Positions 6,986-15,099 of a stretch of DNA of 64,000 nt are shown piece after piece (within the stretch, counting starts at the first letter, position 1; each line of letters starts with the position of its first letter). Source of the DNA: an uncultured Verrucomicrobiota bacterium (GTDB taxonomy: Bacteria; Verrucomicrobiota; Kiritimatiellia; CAIVKH01). Both the position numbers and the translations under genes were made by a program. The stretch spans positions 132,976 to 196,975 of the forward strand of contig CALMUP010000008.1 in NCBI GenBank assembly GCA_937872895.1, in the 5' to 3' direction. The notes beneath the pieces were generated by a model. That model made no database searches. It had not been told where the DNA came from and saw only the letters and a list, made by a program, of their open reading frames with translations.

Positions 6986-7543
6986 TTATTTCCACTTGAT
7001 GCTGCAACCCATCGGGTTGGTCTGCGCCTTCGGGACCGGCTTGCCGGCCAGCGCGGCGTCGAGGGCGTCGCGCAGGTCGTGGTGCTTCACCGCCGTCTCG
7101 TCCTTCCAGTTGTCGTCGATGCGGCCTTCGTAGATGAGCGAACGATGCGTATCGAAGACGAACAGGTGCGGGGTGCAGACCGCGCCGTAGGCCTTGGCCA
7201 CGGATTGCGGTTCGTCGTACAGGTAGGGGAACGGGTAGCCTTTCTCTGTTGCACGCTTCGCCATCTCGGCAAAACTGTCGGCCGGATACTTCGTCGCATC
7301 GTTGGCGGAGATCGCGACGAAGGCCACGCCCTTCTGCTGGTAGGTCTTCGCGAGGCGGATGAACCGGTCCTCGACGCCGAGCGCATAGGGACAGTGGTTG
7401 CAGGTAAAGGCGACGACCAGCAGGTTCGCCGACGCGAACGAGGTGAGGGTATAGGTCTTCCCATCGGTCCCCGGCAGGGAAAAGTCCGGTGCCGGCGCAC
7501 CGAGGGGCAGGGTTTCAGTTCCGCTTTGGGTGATCAGGACCAT
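6986..7543 (-). CDS. Thioredoxin-fold protein of AhpC/TSA type
   Basis: 185 residues, start ATG at 7543 on the minus strand. PAPDFSLPGTDGKTYTLTSF is the peroxiredoxin/TlpA opening and FTCNHCPYA places a CxxC at Cys48-51 at the tip of helix 1. AVCTPHLFVFD carries the cis-Pro. The length and CNHCP motif fit a thiol oxidoreductase family common in Verrucomicrobia and Planctomycetes, usually annotated thioredoxin family protein. No signal peptide, so cytoplasmic. Redox reduction of thiols or peroxides is the likely job; substrate unknown. Confidence 0.8.
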   Translation of the reverse strand: MVLITQSGTETLPLGAPAPDFSLPGTDGKTYTLTSFASANLLVVAFTCNHCPYALGVEDRFIRLAKTYQQKGVAFVAISANDATKYPADSFAEMAKRATEKGYPFPYLYDEPQSVAKAYGAVCTPHLFVFDTHRSLIYEGRIDDNWKDETAVKHHDLRDALDAALAGKPVPKAQTNPMGCSIKWK

Positions 7544-7675
7544 GGTCTTCTCCGTTGTTTTCCGAACTATACCGCGGACAGAAAGGATGCCAAGGCCGTC
7601 CGGCGGTTTTCCATGGATTGGAAAGGGTTACCGGGGAGTTGTCCAAGCATTGGACAGAAATGCGGGGCAAAAAAA

Positions 7676-7751
7676 TGGAGCGAGCGAAGAGATTCGAACT
7701 CTCGACATTCACCTTGGCAAGGTGATGCTCTACCAACTGAGCTACGCTCGC
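7676..7751 (-). tRNA. tRNA-Gly (anticodon GCC), CCA encoded
   Basis: Minus-strand cloverleaf of 76 bases: acceptor GCGAGCG/CGCTCGC, D-arm AGCTCAGTTGGTAGAGC, anticodon arm TCACC-TTGCCAA-GGTGA (GCC), T-arm GAGAGTTCGAATCTCTT, discriminator U as usual for bacterial glycine tRNA, then CCA encoded in the DNA. An open frame over this gene on the plus strand is an artefact. Confidence 0.96.
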
Positions 7752-7848
7752 ACCAGAAAGTGACGCGACTATGCCAATCGACCCCGGTCAGGGCAAGTGT
7801 TTTTTTCAGATTCGATGAATCAACCGTTTTGGAGCGGAGGGAATGGTT

Positions 7849-8766
7849 TCAGGGCGTGCTTGCGTTGATTTCGGCTTCGACGGCGTCGGCTTGTTTGATG
7901 ACGGCGTCGATGTCGGCGTCGGTCGGGGCCGGTTCAGTGGCGGGGTTTTCGTCGGGGGCGTCGGGGGTCGGGGCGGCGGGTTCCTCGGCAACCGAGGCTT
8001 CGGTGCCCGGTTCGATGGTCGCGGGTTCGGCGGCCTCCTCGACGGCGAGGCTGGCGGTCATCGCGTTCAGGCGTTCGATGGTCTGCTGGATCAGCGCCTT
8101 CTGCTCCTCCTTCGAACGGATCTTCGCTTCCTTGATCGCCTCGCGTTCGGCGCGCAATTCGATTTCCTTGTCGGTCAGCTGGCGGGTTTTCTCCTCGAGC
8201 ACGGTGCGGACTTCGCCGCGGACCTCATCGCGTTCGGCGCGCACGGCCCCGAGTTGCTCCTCGACCTTCTGGATCACGGCGGAATGGGACTGGCGGGTGG
8301 CCATCAGTTCCTGTTCGACGCCTTGGGAGAGGCGGGACTGTTCCTCGCGGGCGTTCATGACTTCGCTGCGCACGCCGTCGAGGGTCGCAACCTGTTTCTG
8401 GGTTTCCTCGGCGATGGTCTGGCTGGTTTCGGCGAGGCGCTGGTCGACCAAGGTCAGGTTTGCGGTGGTGACCTGTTCGTGGCGCGCCGACTGGCGCATC
8501 AGGTAGGCGAGGCCGGCGGCGATCACGACGACGATCAGGCAGCAGACGATCACGTAGCGGCTGAGGATGCCCTGGCGTTTCAGGGCGGTGTGCATCTGGG
8601 CGATGGCGCGTTCCTGTCGTTCGGATTCACGCTGGCGCAGCTCGGTCAGCTTGCGCAGTTGCATGACGGCCTCGTTCAGCACTTCGGCCGAGACTTCGAC
8701 CTTGTTGCTCGATGCAGGAATTATCTCGGCGGGTTGATCAGGCGAAGGGGTCTGGTTGTCGTTCAT
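7849..8766 (-). CDS. Single-pass membrane protein with long coiled coil
   Basis: 305 residues from ATG at 8766 (GGAAGGAAC upstream); a longer frame to 9042 has no ribosome site. Residues 1-70 are polar and helical, 71-90 (YVIVCCLIVVVIAAGLAYLM) are one transmembrane helix, then residues about 95-240 form a charged heptad coiled coil (EEQSRLSQGVEQELMATRQS, KEIELRAEREAIKEAKIRSK). The last 60 residues are an acidic, Pro/Ala-rich tail. No enzymatic motif. Such proteins can act as envelope tethers or stalk-like scaffolds. It is divergently arranged with dprA. Confidence 0.7.
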   Translation of the reverse strand: MNDNQTPSPDQPAEIIPASSNKVEVSAEVLNEAVMQLRKLTELRQRESERQERAIAQMHTALKRQGILSRYVIVCCLIVVVIAAGLAYLMRQSARHEQVTTANLTLVDQRLAETSQTIAEETQKQVATLDGVRSEVMNAREEQSRLSQGVEQELMATRQSHSAVIQKVEEQLGAVRAERDEVRGEVRTVLEEKTRQLTDKEIELRAEREAIKEAKIRSKEEQKALIQQTIERLNAMTASLAVEEAAEPATIEPGTEASVAEEPAAPTPDAPDENPATEPAPTDADIDAVIKQADAVEAEINASTP

Positions 8767-8939
8767 GGCCGTTCCTTCCGGGGTAAAACAGGTGTACGTT
8801 CGCTTCCTGAAGATACGACGGAGATGTGAACGGGGAAAGGAGAAAGTGTCACACCGACAAGGTACGATATCGGTTGATTTCCGTTTTTTACTTGCCCAAT
8901 CCGCGCGGCTTCCTTCATACATCCGGGCTTTTTGATCCC

Positions 8940-10073
8940 ATGATCCAGGCATTTTCCAGCCGCGAGGCGTACATCGCCCTGAACATGCTGGACCAGATTG
9001 GTCCGGTGCGCACGCGCAAGTTGATCGCCGCCCTCGGTTCACCGGAGGCGGTGTTCACGGCGGATGCGGCGACGATCGGCCGGATCCCCGGTTTCGGGCG
9101 CGAGCTCGCGGCGTCGATCGTCGAGGGTGGGGCGAAGATGAATCCCGCCGAGGAGGAGCAAAAGGCCGCGCGTTCCGGGATCCGGCTCGTCACCTTCCTC
9201 GATCCCGACTACCCGGCCGCCCTGAAGGAGATCCATGACCCGCCGCTCGTCCTCTATATAAGGGGCACGCTGGACAAGGCGGACCGCCACGGCCTGGCCA
9301 TCGTCGGCACGCGGCACGCTTCGCATTACGGGGCCTCGGTGGCGGACCGGCTGGCCTACGGCTTGGCCAAGGCGGGCTTCACGATCATCAGCGGTTTGGC
9401 GCGCGGCATCGACACGGTGGCGCACCAGTCGGCGATCAAGGCGGGCGGGCGTACCCTCGCCGTGCTGGGCAGTGCGATCGACCAGTTGTATCCGCCGGAG
9501 AACGCGGAACTCGCCGAGCGGATCAGCACCCAGGGGGCGGTGATCAGCGAGTACACGATGGGGCGTCCGCCGGACCGGCAGACCTTTCCTTACCGGAACC
9601 GCATCGTTGCCGGGATGTCGCTTGGCACGATCCTGGTCGAGGCGGGCGAAAAAAGCGGTGCGGTCATCACCGCGCACACCGCGCTGGAACAGGGACGTCA
9701 GGTGTATGCGGTGCCGGGGCGGATCGATTCGCCGGGTTCGCGCGGCTGCCATGCGTTGATCAAGCAGGGGGCGAAACTGGTCGAGACGATCGACGACATC
9801 GTCGATGACCTGAACCTGTTGCTGCCGAAATCGATCGAGCAAAAGGCGCAGGCCCTGCAGCAGGCGCCGGATGTTCCATTGAACGGGGAGGAGTCCGCAG
9901 TGGTCAAGGCGTTGTACCAAGGCGGGTTGCAGGTGGACGAATTGGCGCGGGCGTCGGGTGTCGGCGCCTCGCGGTTGAACGCCCTGTTGTTGGGACTGGA
10001 AATGAAGCGGGTGGTCCGTATACTGCCGGGGCGTCGCGTGGAACTGCGCGACGGCACGGCCCCCGGCGTGTAG
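8940..10073 (+). CDS. dprA: DNA-protecting protein DprA (Smf)
   Basis: 377 residues from ATG 8940; the frame continues upstream but the family begins here. Residues 1-65 are a helix-hairpin-helix/SAM-like segment (IGPVRTRKLIAAL, RIPGFGRELA). The Rossmann-like DprA core follows: AIVGTRHASHYG, FTIISGLARGIDTVAH, TLAVLGSAIDQLYPPEN, then PFRNR-like FPYRNRIVAGMS and the VEAGEKSGAVITAHTALEQG segment. The C-terminus is a winged helix of DML1 type (about 315-375). DprA binds incoming ssDNA and loads RecA during transformation. Placement directly before topA is a common bacterial order. Confidence 0.93.
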   Translation: MIQAFSSREAYIALNMLDQIGPVRTRKLIAALGSPEAVFTADAATIGRIPGFGRELAASIVEGGAKMNPAEEEQKAARSGIRLVTFLDPDYPAALKEIHDPPLVLYIRGTLDKADRHGLAIVGTRHASHYGASVADRLAYGLAKAGFTIISGLARGIDTVAHQSAIKAGGRTLAVLGSAIDQLYPPENAELAERISTQGAVISEYTMGRPPDRQTFPYRNRIVAGMSLGTILVEAGEKSGAVITAHTALEQGRQVYAVPGRIDSPGSRGCHALIKQGAKLVETIDDIVDDLNLLLPKSIEQKAQALQQAPDVPLNGEESAVVKALYQGGLQVDELARASGVGASRLNALLLGLEMKRVVRILPGRRVELRDGTAPGV

Positions 10074-10093
10074 CAAGTGAGGAGCGAGCGATC

Positions 10094-12655
10094 ATGGCAA
10101 AACATCTGGTAATCGTGGAGTCGCCGGCCAAGGCCAAGACCATCAACAAGATTCTCGGCAAGGACTACGTGGTCAAGGCCTCGATGGGCCATGTCCGTGA
10201 CCTGCCGGAGAAGGAGATCGGGGTGGACCTCGAGAAGGGGTTCAAGCCGAAGTACGTCTCCATCAAGGGCCGCGAGAAGGTGGTCAAGGAGCTGAAGGAA
10301 GCGGCAAAGTCGGCCGAACACATCATCCTCGCCCCCGACCCGGACCGCGAGGGGGAAGCGATCGCCTGGCACCTGATGGCGGCGCTGAAGGGCGCGGTAC
10401 CTCCCGAGAATTTCCAGCGCGTGACCTACAACGAAATCACCGCGCCGGCGATCCGCGAGGCGTTCGCCCATCCGCGTTCGATCAACCAGCACAAGGTGGA
10501 TGCGCAGCAGGCGCGCCGGGTGCTCGACCGCATCGTCGGGTACAAGGTGAGCCCGCTGCTGTGGCGGCGCATCCGCGGGGCATCGAGCGCGGGCCGCGTG
10601 CAGTCGGTCGCGTTGCGCATTGTCTGCGACCGCGAGAAGGAGATCCAGAAGTTCGTGCCCGAGGCCTACTGGCTGATGGGGGCGCGGGTGCGCAAGACGG
10701 TCGCTCCGGTCGATCCGTTCGCGATCAAGCTCGCGCGCATCAACGACGACAAGGCGGAAATCAAGTCGGCGGAGCAGGCCGAGGCGATCCGCCGCGACCT
10801 CGAGGGCCGCACGGTCAAGGTATCGGCGCTGGCCCAGCGCGAGATCAGCAAACGTCCGCAGCCGGCCTACATCACCAGTTCGCTGCAGCAGGCGGGCAAC
10901 CGGTTCTTCGGCTTCGCCCCGACGCGCACGATGCGCATCGCCCAGAAACTCTATGAAGGTGTGGACACCGGCAACGGGGTGGTCGGTCTGATCACCTACA
11001 TGCGTACCGACTCGGTCAACATCTCGCCGGTGGCGCAGGAGGCGTGCCGCGCCTTCATCGCCCAGCAGTTCGGCACGGAGTACCTGCCCGAGAAGCCGCA
11101 TTTCTACAAGAGCAAGGGGAATGCCCAGGAGGCGCACGAGGCGATCCGTCCGACCGATGTGGCGCTGACCCCGGACAAGCTCGCGCACGTGCTCGAGCCG
11201 GATGCGCTCAAGCTGTACCGCATCATCTGGCAGCGTTTCGTCGCCTGCCAGATGGCCTCGGCGCGCATCGCCCAGCGCACGGCCGAATTCGTGGTCACCG
11301 GCGGGGCCGCGCCGCTGGCCAACCAGTACCTGTTCCGCGCCTCCGCGTCGGACGTGGTGTTCCCCGGTTACATGAAGGTCACCGGCATCGAGAAGGAAAA
11401 GAAGAACGATGCCGAGGACGTCGAGGGGGAGGACGAGGATATCGCGTTGCCGCCGCTGACCGAGAACGAGGTGCTGGAGCACATCGAGTGGCTCGAAGAA
11501 CGCAAGGAGACCACGCCGCCGCCGCGTTACACCGAGTCGTCGCTGGTCAAGGCGCTGGAGGACAACGGGGTCGGGCGGCCTAGCACCTACGCGCAGACCG
11601 TCTCGACCATCGTCGACCGCGACTACGTCGAGAAGGACAAGCGCACCCTCAAGCCCACGACAAAGGGCATGGCGGTCAATGATTTCCTCGTGCACTACCT
11701 GCCCGACCTGTTCGACATCGGGTTCACCGCGCAGATGGAGAAGGAACTCGACGAGATCGACGAGGGCCATGTCGTCTGGACCGACATGCTCCAGCGGTTC
11801 TATGGCTCGTTCACCGGGTGGGTGGACATGGCGAAGACGCCGCCGGCCGACCTCAACGTGGTGCGCGGCCTGCTCGACCTGTTGCAGGGCGTGAAGGAAT
11901 GGGCCCCGGAGACCAAGCGCGGCAAGAAGACCTACAGCGACAGCAAGTTCGTGCAGTCGGTGCGCGAACAGTTGGAGAAGGGTGATCCGCCGCTGACCGA
12001 CCGCCAGCAGGAGGCGCTGGTCAAGATGGCCTGCCGCTACAAGGAGCAGCTACCCGGGATCGAGGCGCAGTTCGGCGCGCTCGGCCTGGCCGACGAGCTG
12101 GTCAAGTACCACGAGCAGAGCCTGCCGCCGCGACCCGAGACCTTCATCAAGCTCGACCTGGTGCGCAATGTGGAATTCGACCCGCCGCGCAAGGTCGGCA
12201 AGAAGACCTACGACGACCGCGAGTTCCTGTTGTCGCTCGACAACCAGGTGCGCGGGGGCAAGCGGCTCAGCGAGAACCAGGTGCGGTACCTCGACCGGTT
12301 GGTGCTCAAGTATGCGCACCAGATCCCGGATTTCGAGGCGCGCAAGCCGGAGCTGAACCTGGCCGAGACGCCGGCGGCGGAGACCGATCCGCTGGCCGGG
12401 GAGATCCTCGAGCTGCTGGGCCGGATCACCGAATGGAAGGAACCGGTCAAGCGCGGGCTGCGGGTGTGGGACGACAAGGAGTTCTTCCAGTCACTCGACC
12501 GCCAGTTCCGCCAGAAGAAGAGCCTCTCGCCCCGCCAGACCGCGGCGATGCGCAAGATGGCCTCGCGCTATGCCGCGCAGATTCCCGGGTTTGCCGATCA
12601 TGCCGAGCGGCTCAACCTGCGGGCGGGTGGCAAGAAGAAAGCCGACGAGGAATAA
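10094..12655 (+). CDS. topA: DNA topoisomerase I with unusual C-terminal triple repeat
   Basis: 853 residues. The Toprim domain opens with IVESPAKAKTINKILG and has DPDREGEAIAWHL. The active-site Tyr is about residue 302 in LITYMRTDSVNIS. GRPSTYAQTVSTI and the KPTTKGMAVNDFL segment complete the type IA core, ending near residue 580. It relaxes negative supercoils. Instead of C4 zinc ribbons the C-terminus has three related 65-75-residue units at about 591-662, 691-755 and 773-842, each with a K(K/R)(T/G)..DDxxF..S(V/L)..Q...... LT/LS..Q core and ending in YxxQ(L/I)P.F/I. No zinc-finger cysteines occur in this part. It follows dprA by 20 bases. Confidence 0.95.
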   Translation: MAKHLVIVESPAKAKTINKILGKDYVVKASMGHVRDLPEKEIGVDLEKGFKPKYVSIKGREKVVKELKEAAKSAEHIILAPDPDREGEAIAWHLMAALKGAVPPENFQRVTYNEITAPAIREAFAHPRSINQHKVDAQQARRVLDRIVGYKVSPLLWRRIRGASSAGRVQSVALRIVCDREKEIQKFVPEAYWLMGARVRKTVAPVDPFAIKLARINDDKAEIKSAEQAEAIRRDLEGRTVKVSALAQREISKRPQPAYITSSLQQAGNRFFGFAPTRTMRIAQKLYEGVDTGNGVVGLITYMRTDSVNISPVAQEACRAFIAQQFGTEYLPEKPHFYKSKGNAQEAHEAIRPTDVALTPDKLAHVLEPDALKLYRIIWQRFVACQMASARIAQRTAEFVVTGGAAPLANQYLFRASASDVVFPGYMKVTGIEKEKKNDAEDVEGEDEDIALPPLTENEVLEHIEWLEERKETTPPPRYTESSLVKALEDNGVGRPSTYAQTVSTIVDRDYVEKDKRTLKPTTKGMAVNDFLVHYLPDLFDIGFTAQMEKELDEIDEGHVVWTDMLQRFYGSFTGWVDMAKTPPADLNVVRGLLDLLQGVKEWAPETKRGKKTYSDSKFVQSVREQLEKGDPPLTDRQQEALVKMACRYKEQLPGIEAQFGALGLADELVKYHEQSLPPRPETFIKLDLVRNVEFDPPRKVGKKTYDDREFLLSLDNQVRGGKRLSENQVRYLDRLVLKYAHQIPDFEARKPELNLAETPAAETDPLAGEILELLGRITEWKEPVKRGLRVWDDKEFFQSLDRQFRQKKSLSPRQTAAMRKMASRYAAQIPGFADHAERLNLRAGGKKKADEE

Positions 12656-12674
12656 GGCGTGGCACGAGATTGGT

Positions 12675-12801
12675 GATTCAACTTTCAACTTCCAACATTC
12701 AACGTTCAACATGCACTGTTCGCGGGCGAAAAAAGATCATCTGTTGGAAGCTGAGTGTTGAACGTTGGAAGTTGAACGTTGGACGTTGTACGTTGAATCT
12801 T
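12675..12801. repeat. Heptamer-repeat inverted repeat, locus B
   Basis: The left arm, from 12,675 to about 12,711, holds five heptamers in TTCAAC orientation. The right arm (about 12,744-12,801) holds eight in GTTGAAC orientation (GTTGGAA, GTTGAAC, GTTGGAC, GTTGTAC, GTTGAAT). The arms are imperfect reverse complements around a loop of about 30 bases. It fills the gap between topA and xerC and reaches the possible start region of xerC. Same family as 5,625-5,732. Confidence 0.85.
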
Positions 12802-12828
12802 ACCTCTTCATGCAAGCCCGATCCCGCG

Positions 12829-13767
12829 ATGGCGGCCTTCACCGTGCACCTGCGCGGCGAACGCGACGCGTCCGAGCACACCATCACCAACTACCTGATG
12901 GATGTGCGCCAGTTCATCGCGCTGCAGTGGGGCGCCGATGCGGCACCTCCGTTCGACTGGAAGGGCGTTGACCGGTTCGCCGCGCGGCGTTTCCTCGTCC
13001 ACCAGCAGAAACACGACCGGGCGGCCACGACCACGCGGCGCAAGCTGTCGAGCCTGCGTTCCTTCTACAAGTTCCTGATGCGCGAGGGCCATGTGCCGGG
13101 CAATCCGTTCAGCGGCCTTGTCCTGCCCAAGTTGTCGCGCCGCCTGCCCAAGCTGCTCAGCGTGGAGGAGGTCGGGCGGTTGCTCAACGCGCCGTTCCTG
13201 ATCGAGGTCGAGGAGGGCGGGGCGCGGCCGGGCACGTGGGGGCGGTATGCCCGTGACCGCGATGTCGCGATCCTCGAACTGCTGTACACCACCGGGGCGC
13301 GGTTGAGCGAGATCGCCCTGCTCGCCGAGGACCAGCTCGACCTGGCCACCGGGGTCATGATCGCGCGGGGCAAGGGCAAGAAGGAGCGGATGTGCCCGCT
13401 GGGCAGTCCGGCGATCAAGGCCCTGCGCCGCGCCCTCGAGGCGCGGGACGGCGTGTGGGCCGGGTGGGGGCGGGCCGGGCGTCCGCCCGCCTTGTTCCTC
13501 AACAAGAACGGGGGGCGGCTCACCCCGCGCTCGATCGAGCGGATGATGAAAAAGTACCTCGTCCACGCGGGGTTGAACCCGGCCTTGTCGCCGCATGCGC
13601 TGCGCCACAGTTTTGCCACCCATCTGCTCGATGCCGGGGCCGACCTGCGCAGCGTGCAGGAGCTGCTCGGCCACGCCAACCTGTCCACCACGCAAATCTA
13701 CACGCACATTACAGTTGAACGTTTACGCGAAGTATACGACAAAGCGCATCCGAAGGCCCGCTTATGA
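12829..13767 (+). CDS. xerC: Tyrosine recombinase XerC/XerD
   Basis: 312 residues from ATG 12829; TTG 12793 in frame would add twelve residues inside the heptamer repeat. The SAM-like N-domain (about 1-95) precedes the catalytic domain: Arg in [11 protein letters not shown], Lys in [34 protein letters not shown] and the nucleophile in IYTHI. The pair XerC/XerD resolves chromosome dimers at dif; which paralogue this is cannot be told from one copy. A 25-residue insert ([18 protein letters not shown]) lies before the catalytic Arg. Its stop overlaps the waaA start by 4 bases, an unusual partner. Confidence 0.88.
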   Translation: MAAFTVHLRGERDASEHTITNYLMDVRQFIALQWGADAAPPFDWKGVDRFAARRFLVHQQKHDRAATTTRRKLSSLRSFYKFLMREGHVPGNPFSGLVLPKLSRRLPKLLSVEEVGRLLNAPFLIEVEEGGARPGTWGRYARDRDVAILELLYTTGARLSEIALLAEDQLDLATGVMIARGKGKKERMCPLGSPAIKALRRALEARDGVWAGWGRAGRPPALFLNKNGGRLTPRSIERMMKKYLVHAGLNPALSPHALRHSFATHLLDAGADLRSVQELLGHANLSTTQIYTHITVERLREVYDKAHPKARL

Positions 13768-15080
13768 TCTGGATCCTGTACAACCTGTTGTTCGTCCTGG
13801 TGTTCCCGCTGCTGCTGCCGCATTACCTGCTGCGCATGCGCAAACGCGGGGGGTATGCGCGCGATTTCGGCCAGCGGCTGGGCCGCTACAGCGACGACAC
13901 GCTGCTGCAGCTTGGCGGGGAGCGCCGGATCTGGATCCATGCGGTCAGCGTGGGCGAATTGTATGTCGCGTTGCGGCTGATGCAGGAGTGGCGCGAGCGC
14001 GAGCCGGGCGTGTTGTTCGCGCTGACCACGACGACCTCGACGGCCTACGGCATCGCCCAGCGGGAGCTGTCGGCGCCGGACGTGGTGTTGTATTTCCCGG
14101 TCGATTTCCCGCCGGTGATGAAACGCGCCTTCGACGTGATCAATCCGCGCGCGGTGGTCCTGGTCGAGGTCGAGTTGTGGCCGAACCTGATCCGCATGGC
14201 GCGGGCGCGGGGGGTCCCGATGCTGCTGGTCAACGGGCGGATCAGCGACCGGTCGTTCAAGGGCTACCAGCGGTTGCGGATGCTCACGACGCGCCTGCTG
14301 CCGGAGTTCGAGCTGATCGGTGCGCAGTCGGAGGAGGACCGGCGCCGGTTCGTGCTGCTCGGGGCGGATCCGCGGCTCACCTTCAACTTCGGCAGCGCGA
14401 AGTACGATGTCGCCCTGGCCACGCCGGTCGGGGAGGGCGAACGCACGCTCGACCTGATGCGCTATTCGGGCATCACGCCGGACCAGCTGGTCCTGCTCGG
14501 CGGGTCCACCTGGGAGGGCGAGGAGGATGCGATGGTCGACCTGTACCGCGGGCTCAAGACGCGGTACCGCAACCTCGTGCTGCTGCTCGCGCCGCGCCAT
14601 GTCGAGCGGGTACCGGCGATCATCGAGCAGCTCAAGCCGCGGGTCGGCAAGATCGTGCGGCGTTCGACGATCAAGGAACGTCCGGCTATCCTGCCCGCGT
14701 CGCCGCCGGACGTGTTCCTGATCGACACCACCGGGGAGCTCAAGCACTTCTACGCGCACGCCGACATCATCTTCATCGGCAAGAGCCTCACCCAGCACGG
14801 CGGCCAGAACATCATCGAGCCGGCCCTGTACGGCAAGCCGGTGGTGGTGGGTCCGAACATGGAGAATTTCCCGGCGATCATGGAGGATTTCCTGCGCGAG
14901 GGGGCGGTGGTGCAGGTCAAGGACCTGCAGGGCTTGCGGCGCGCGGTGGACGACCTGTTGTGCGCGCCGGCCAAGCGCGAGGAGATCGGGGTGGCGGCCC
15001 GCGGGGTGGTCGAGAAGAACGCCGGTTCGCTGGGCGTGTACCTCGACCGGGTGCTCGAGTCCGGGGTGATCGGGCGTTAA
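13764..15080 (+). CDS. waaA: 3-deoxy-D-manno-octulosonic acid (Kdo) transferase
   Basis: 438 residues, start overlapping the recombinase stop (ATGA). An N-terminal hydrophobic helix (LYNLLFVLVFPLLLPHYLL) anchors it to the inner membrane. WIHAVSVGELYVALRL is the family motif with the catalytic Glu; YFPVDFPPVMKRAFD, NGRISDRSFKGY and GGSTWEGEE, then IIEPALYGKPVVVGPNMENF with the sugar-nucleotide-binding EPALYGKP, follow in the GT-B order. The length matches WaaA/KdtA (about 420-430). It adds Kdo from CMP-Kdo to lipid IVA. With lpxA and the O-antigen ligase it shows LPS synthesis. Confidence 0.93.
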   Translation: MIWILYNLLFVLVFPLLLPHYLLRMRKRGGYARDFGQRLGRYSDDTLLQLGGERRIWIHAVSVGELYVALRLMQEWREREPGVLFALTTTTSTAYGIAQRELSAPDVVLYFPVDFPPVMKRAFDVINPRAVVLVEVELWPNLIRMARARGVPMLLVNGRISDRSFKGYQRLRMLTTRLLPEFELIGAQSEEDRRRFVLLGADPRLTFNFGSAKYDVALATPVGEGERTLDLMRYSGITPDQLVLLGGSTWEGEEDAMVDLYRGLKTRYRNLVLLLAPRHVERVPAIIEQLKPRVGKIVRRSTIKERPAILPASPPDVFLIDTTGELKHFYAHADIIFIGKSLTQHGGQNIIEPALYGKPVVVGPNMENFPAIMEDFLREGAVVQVKDLQGLRRAVDDLLCAPAKREEIGVAARGVVEKNAGSLGVYLDRVLESGVIGR

Positions 15081-15099
15081 CGCGGAGGCGGGGGGAGCG

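Noticed and set aside
7530-7763. Plus-strand 77-residue frame ending EEIRTLDIHLGKVMLYQLSY
   Set aside because: It is the well-known artefact of reading across a minus-strand tRNA gene; the tRNA-Gly at 7676-7751 explains it.
9698-11770. Minus-strand 690-residue frame across dprA and topA
   Set aside because: A high-G+C shadow of topA: no signal, motif or ribosome site, and composition is Arg/Leu/Asp-rich as in mirror frames.
12829-13767. XerC-type recombinase as the integron integrase
   Set aside because: It lacks the extra helix patch of IntI before the HxxR box, lies 25 kb from the array, and has the XerC/D form.
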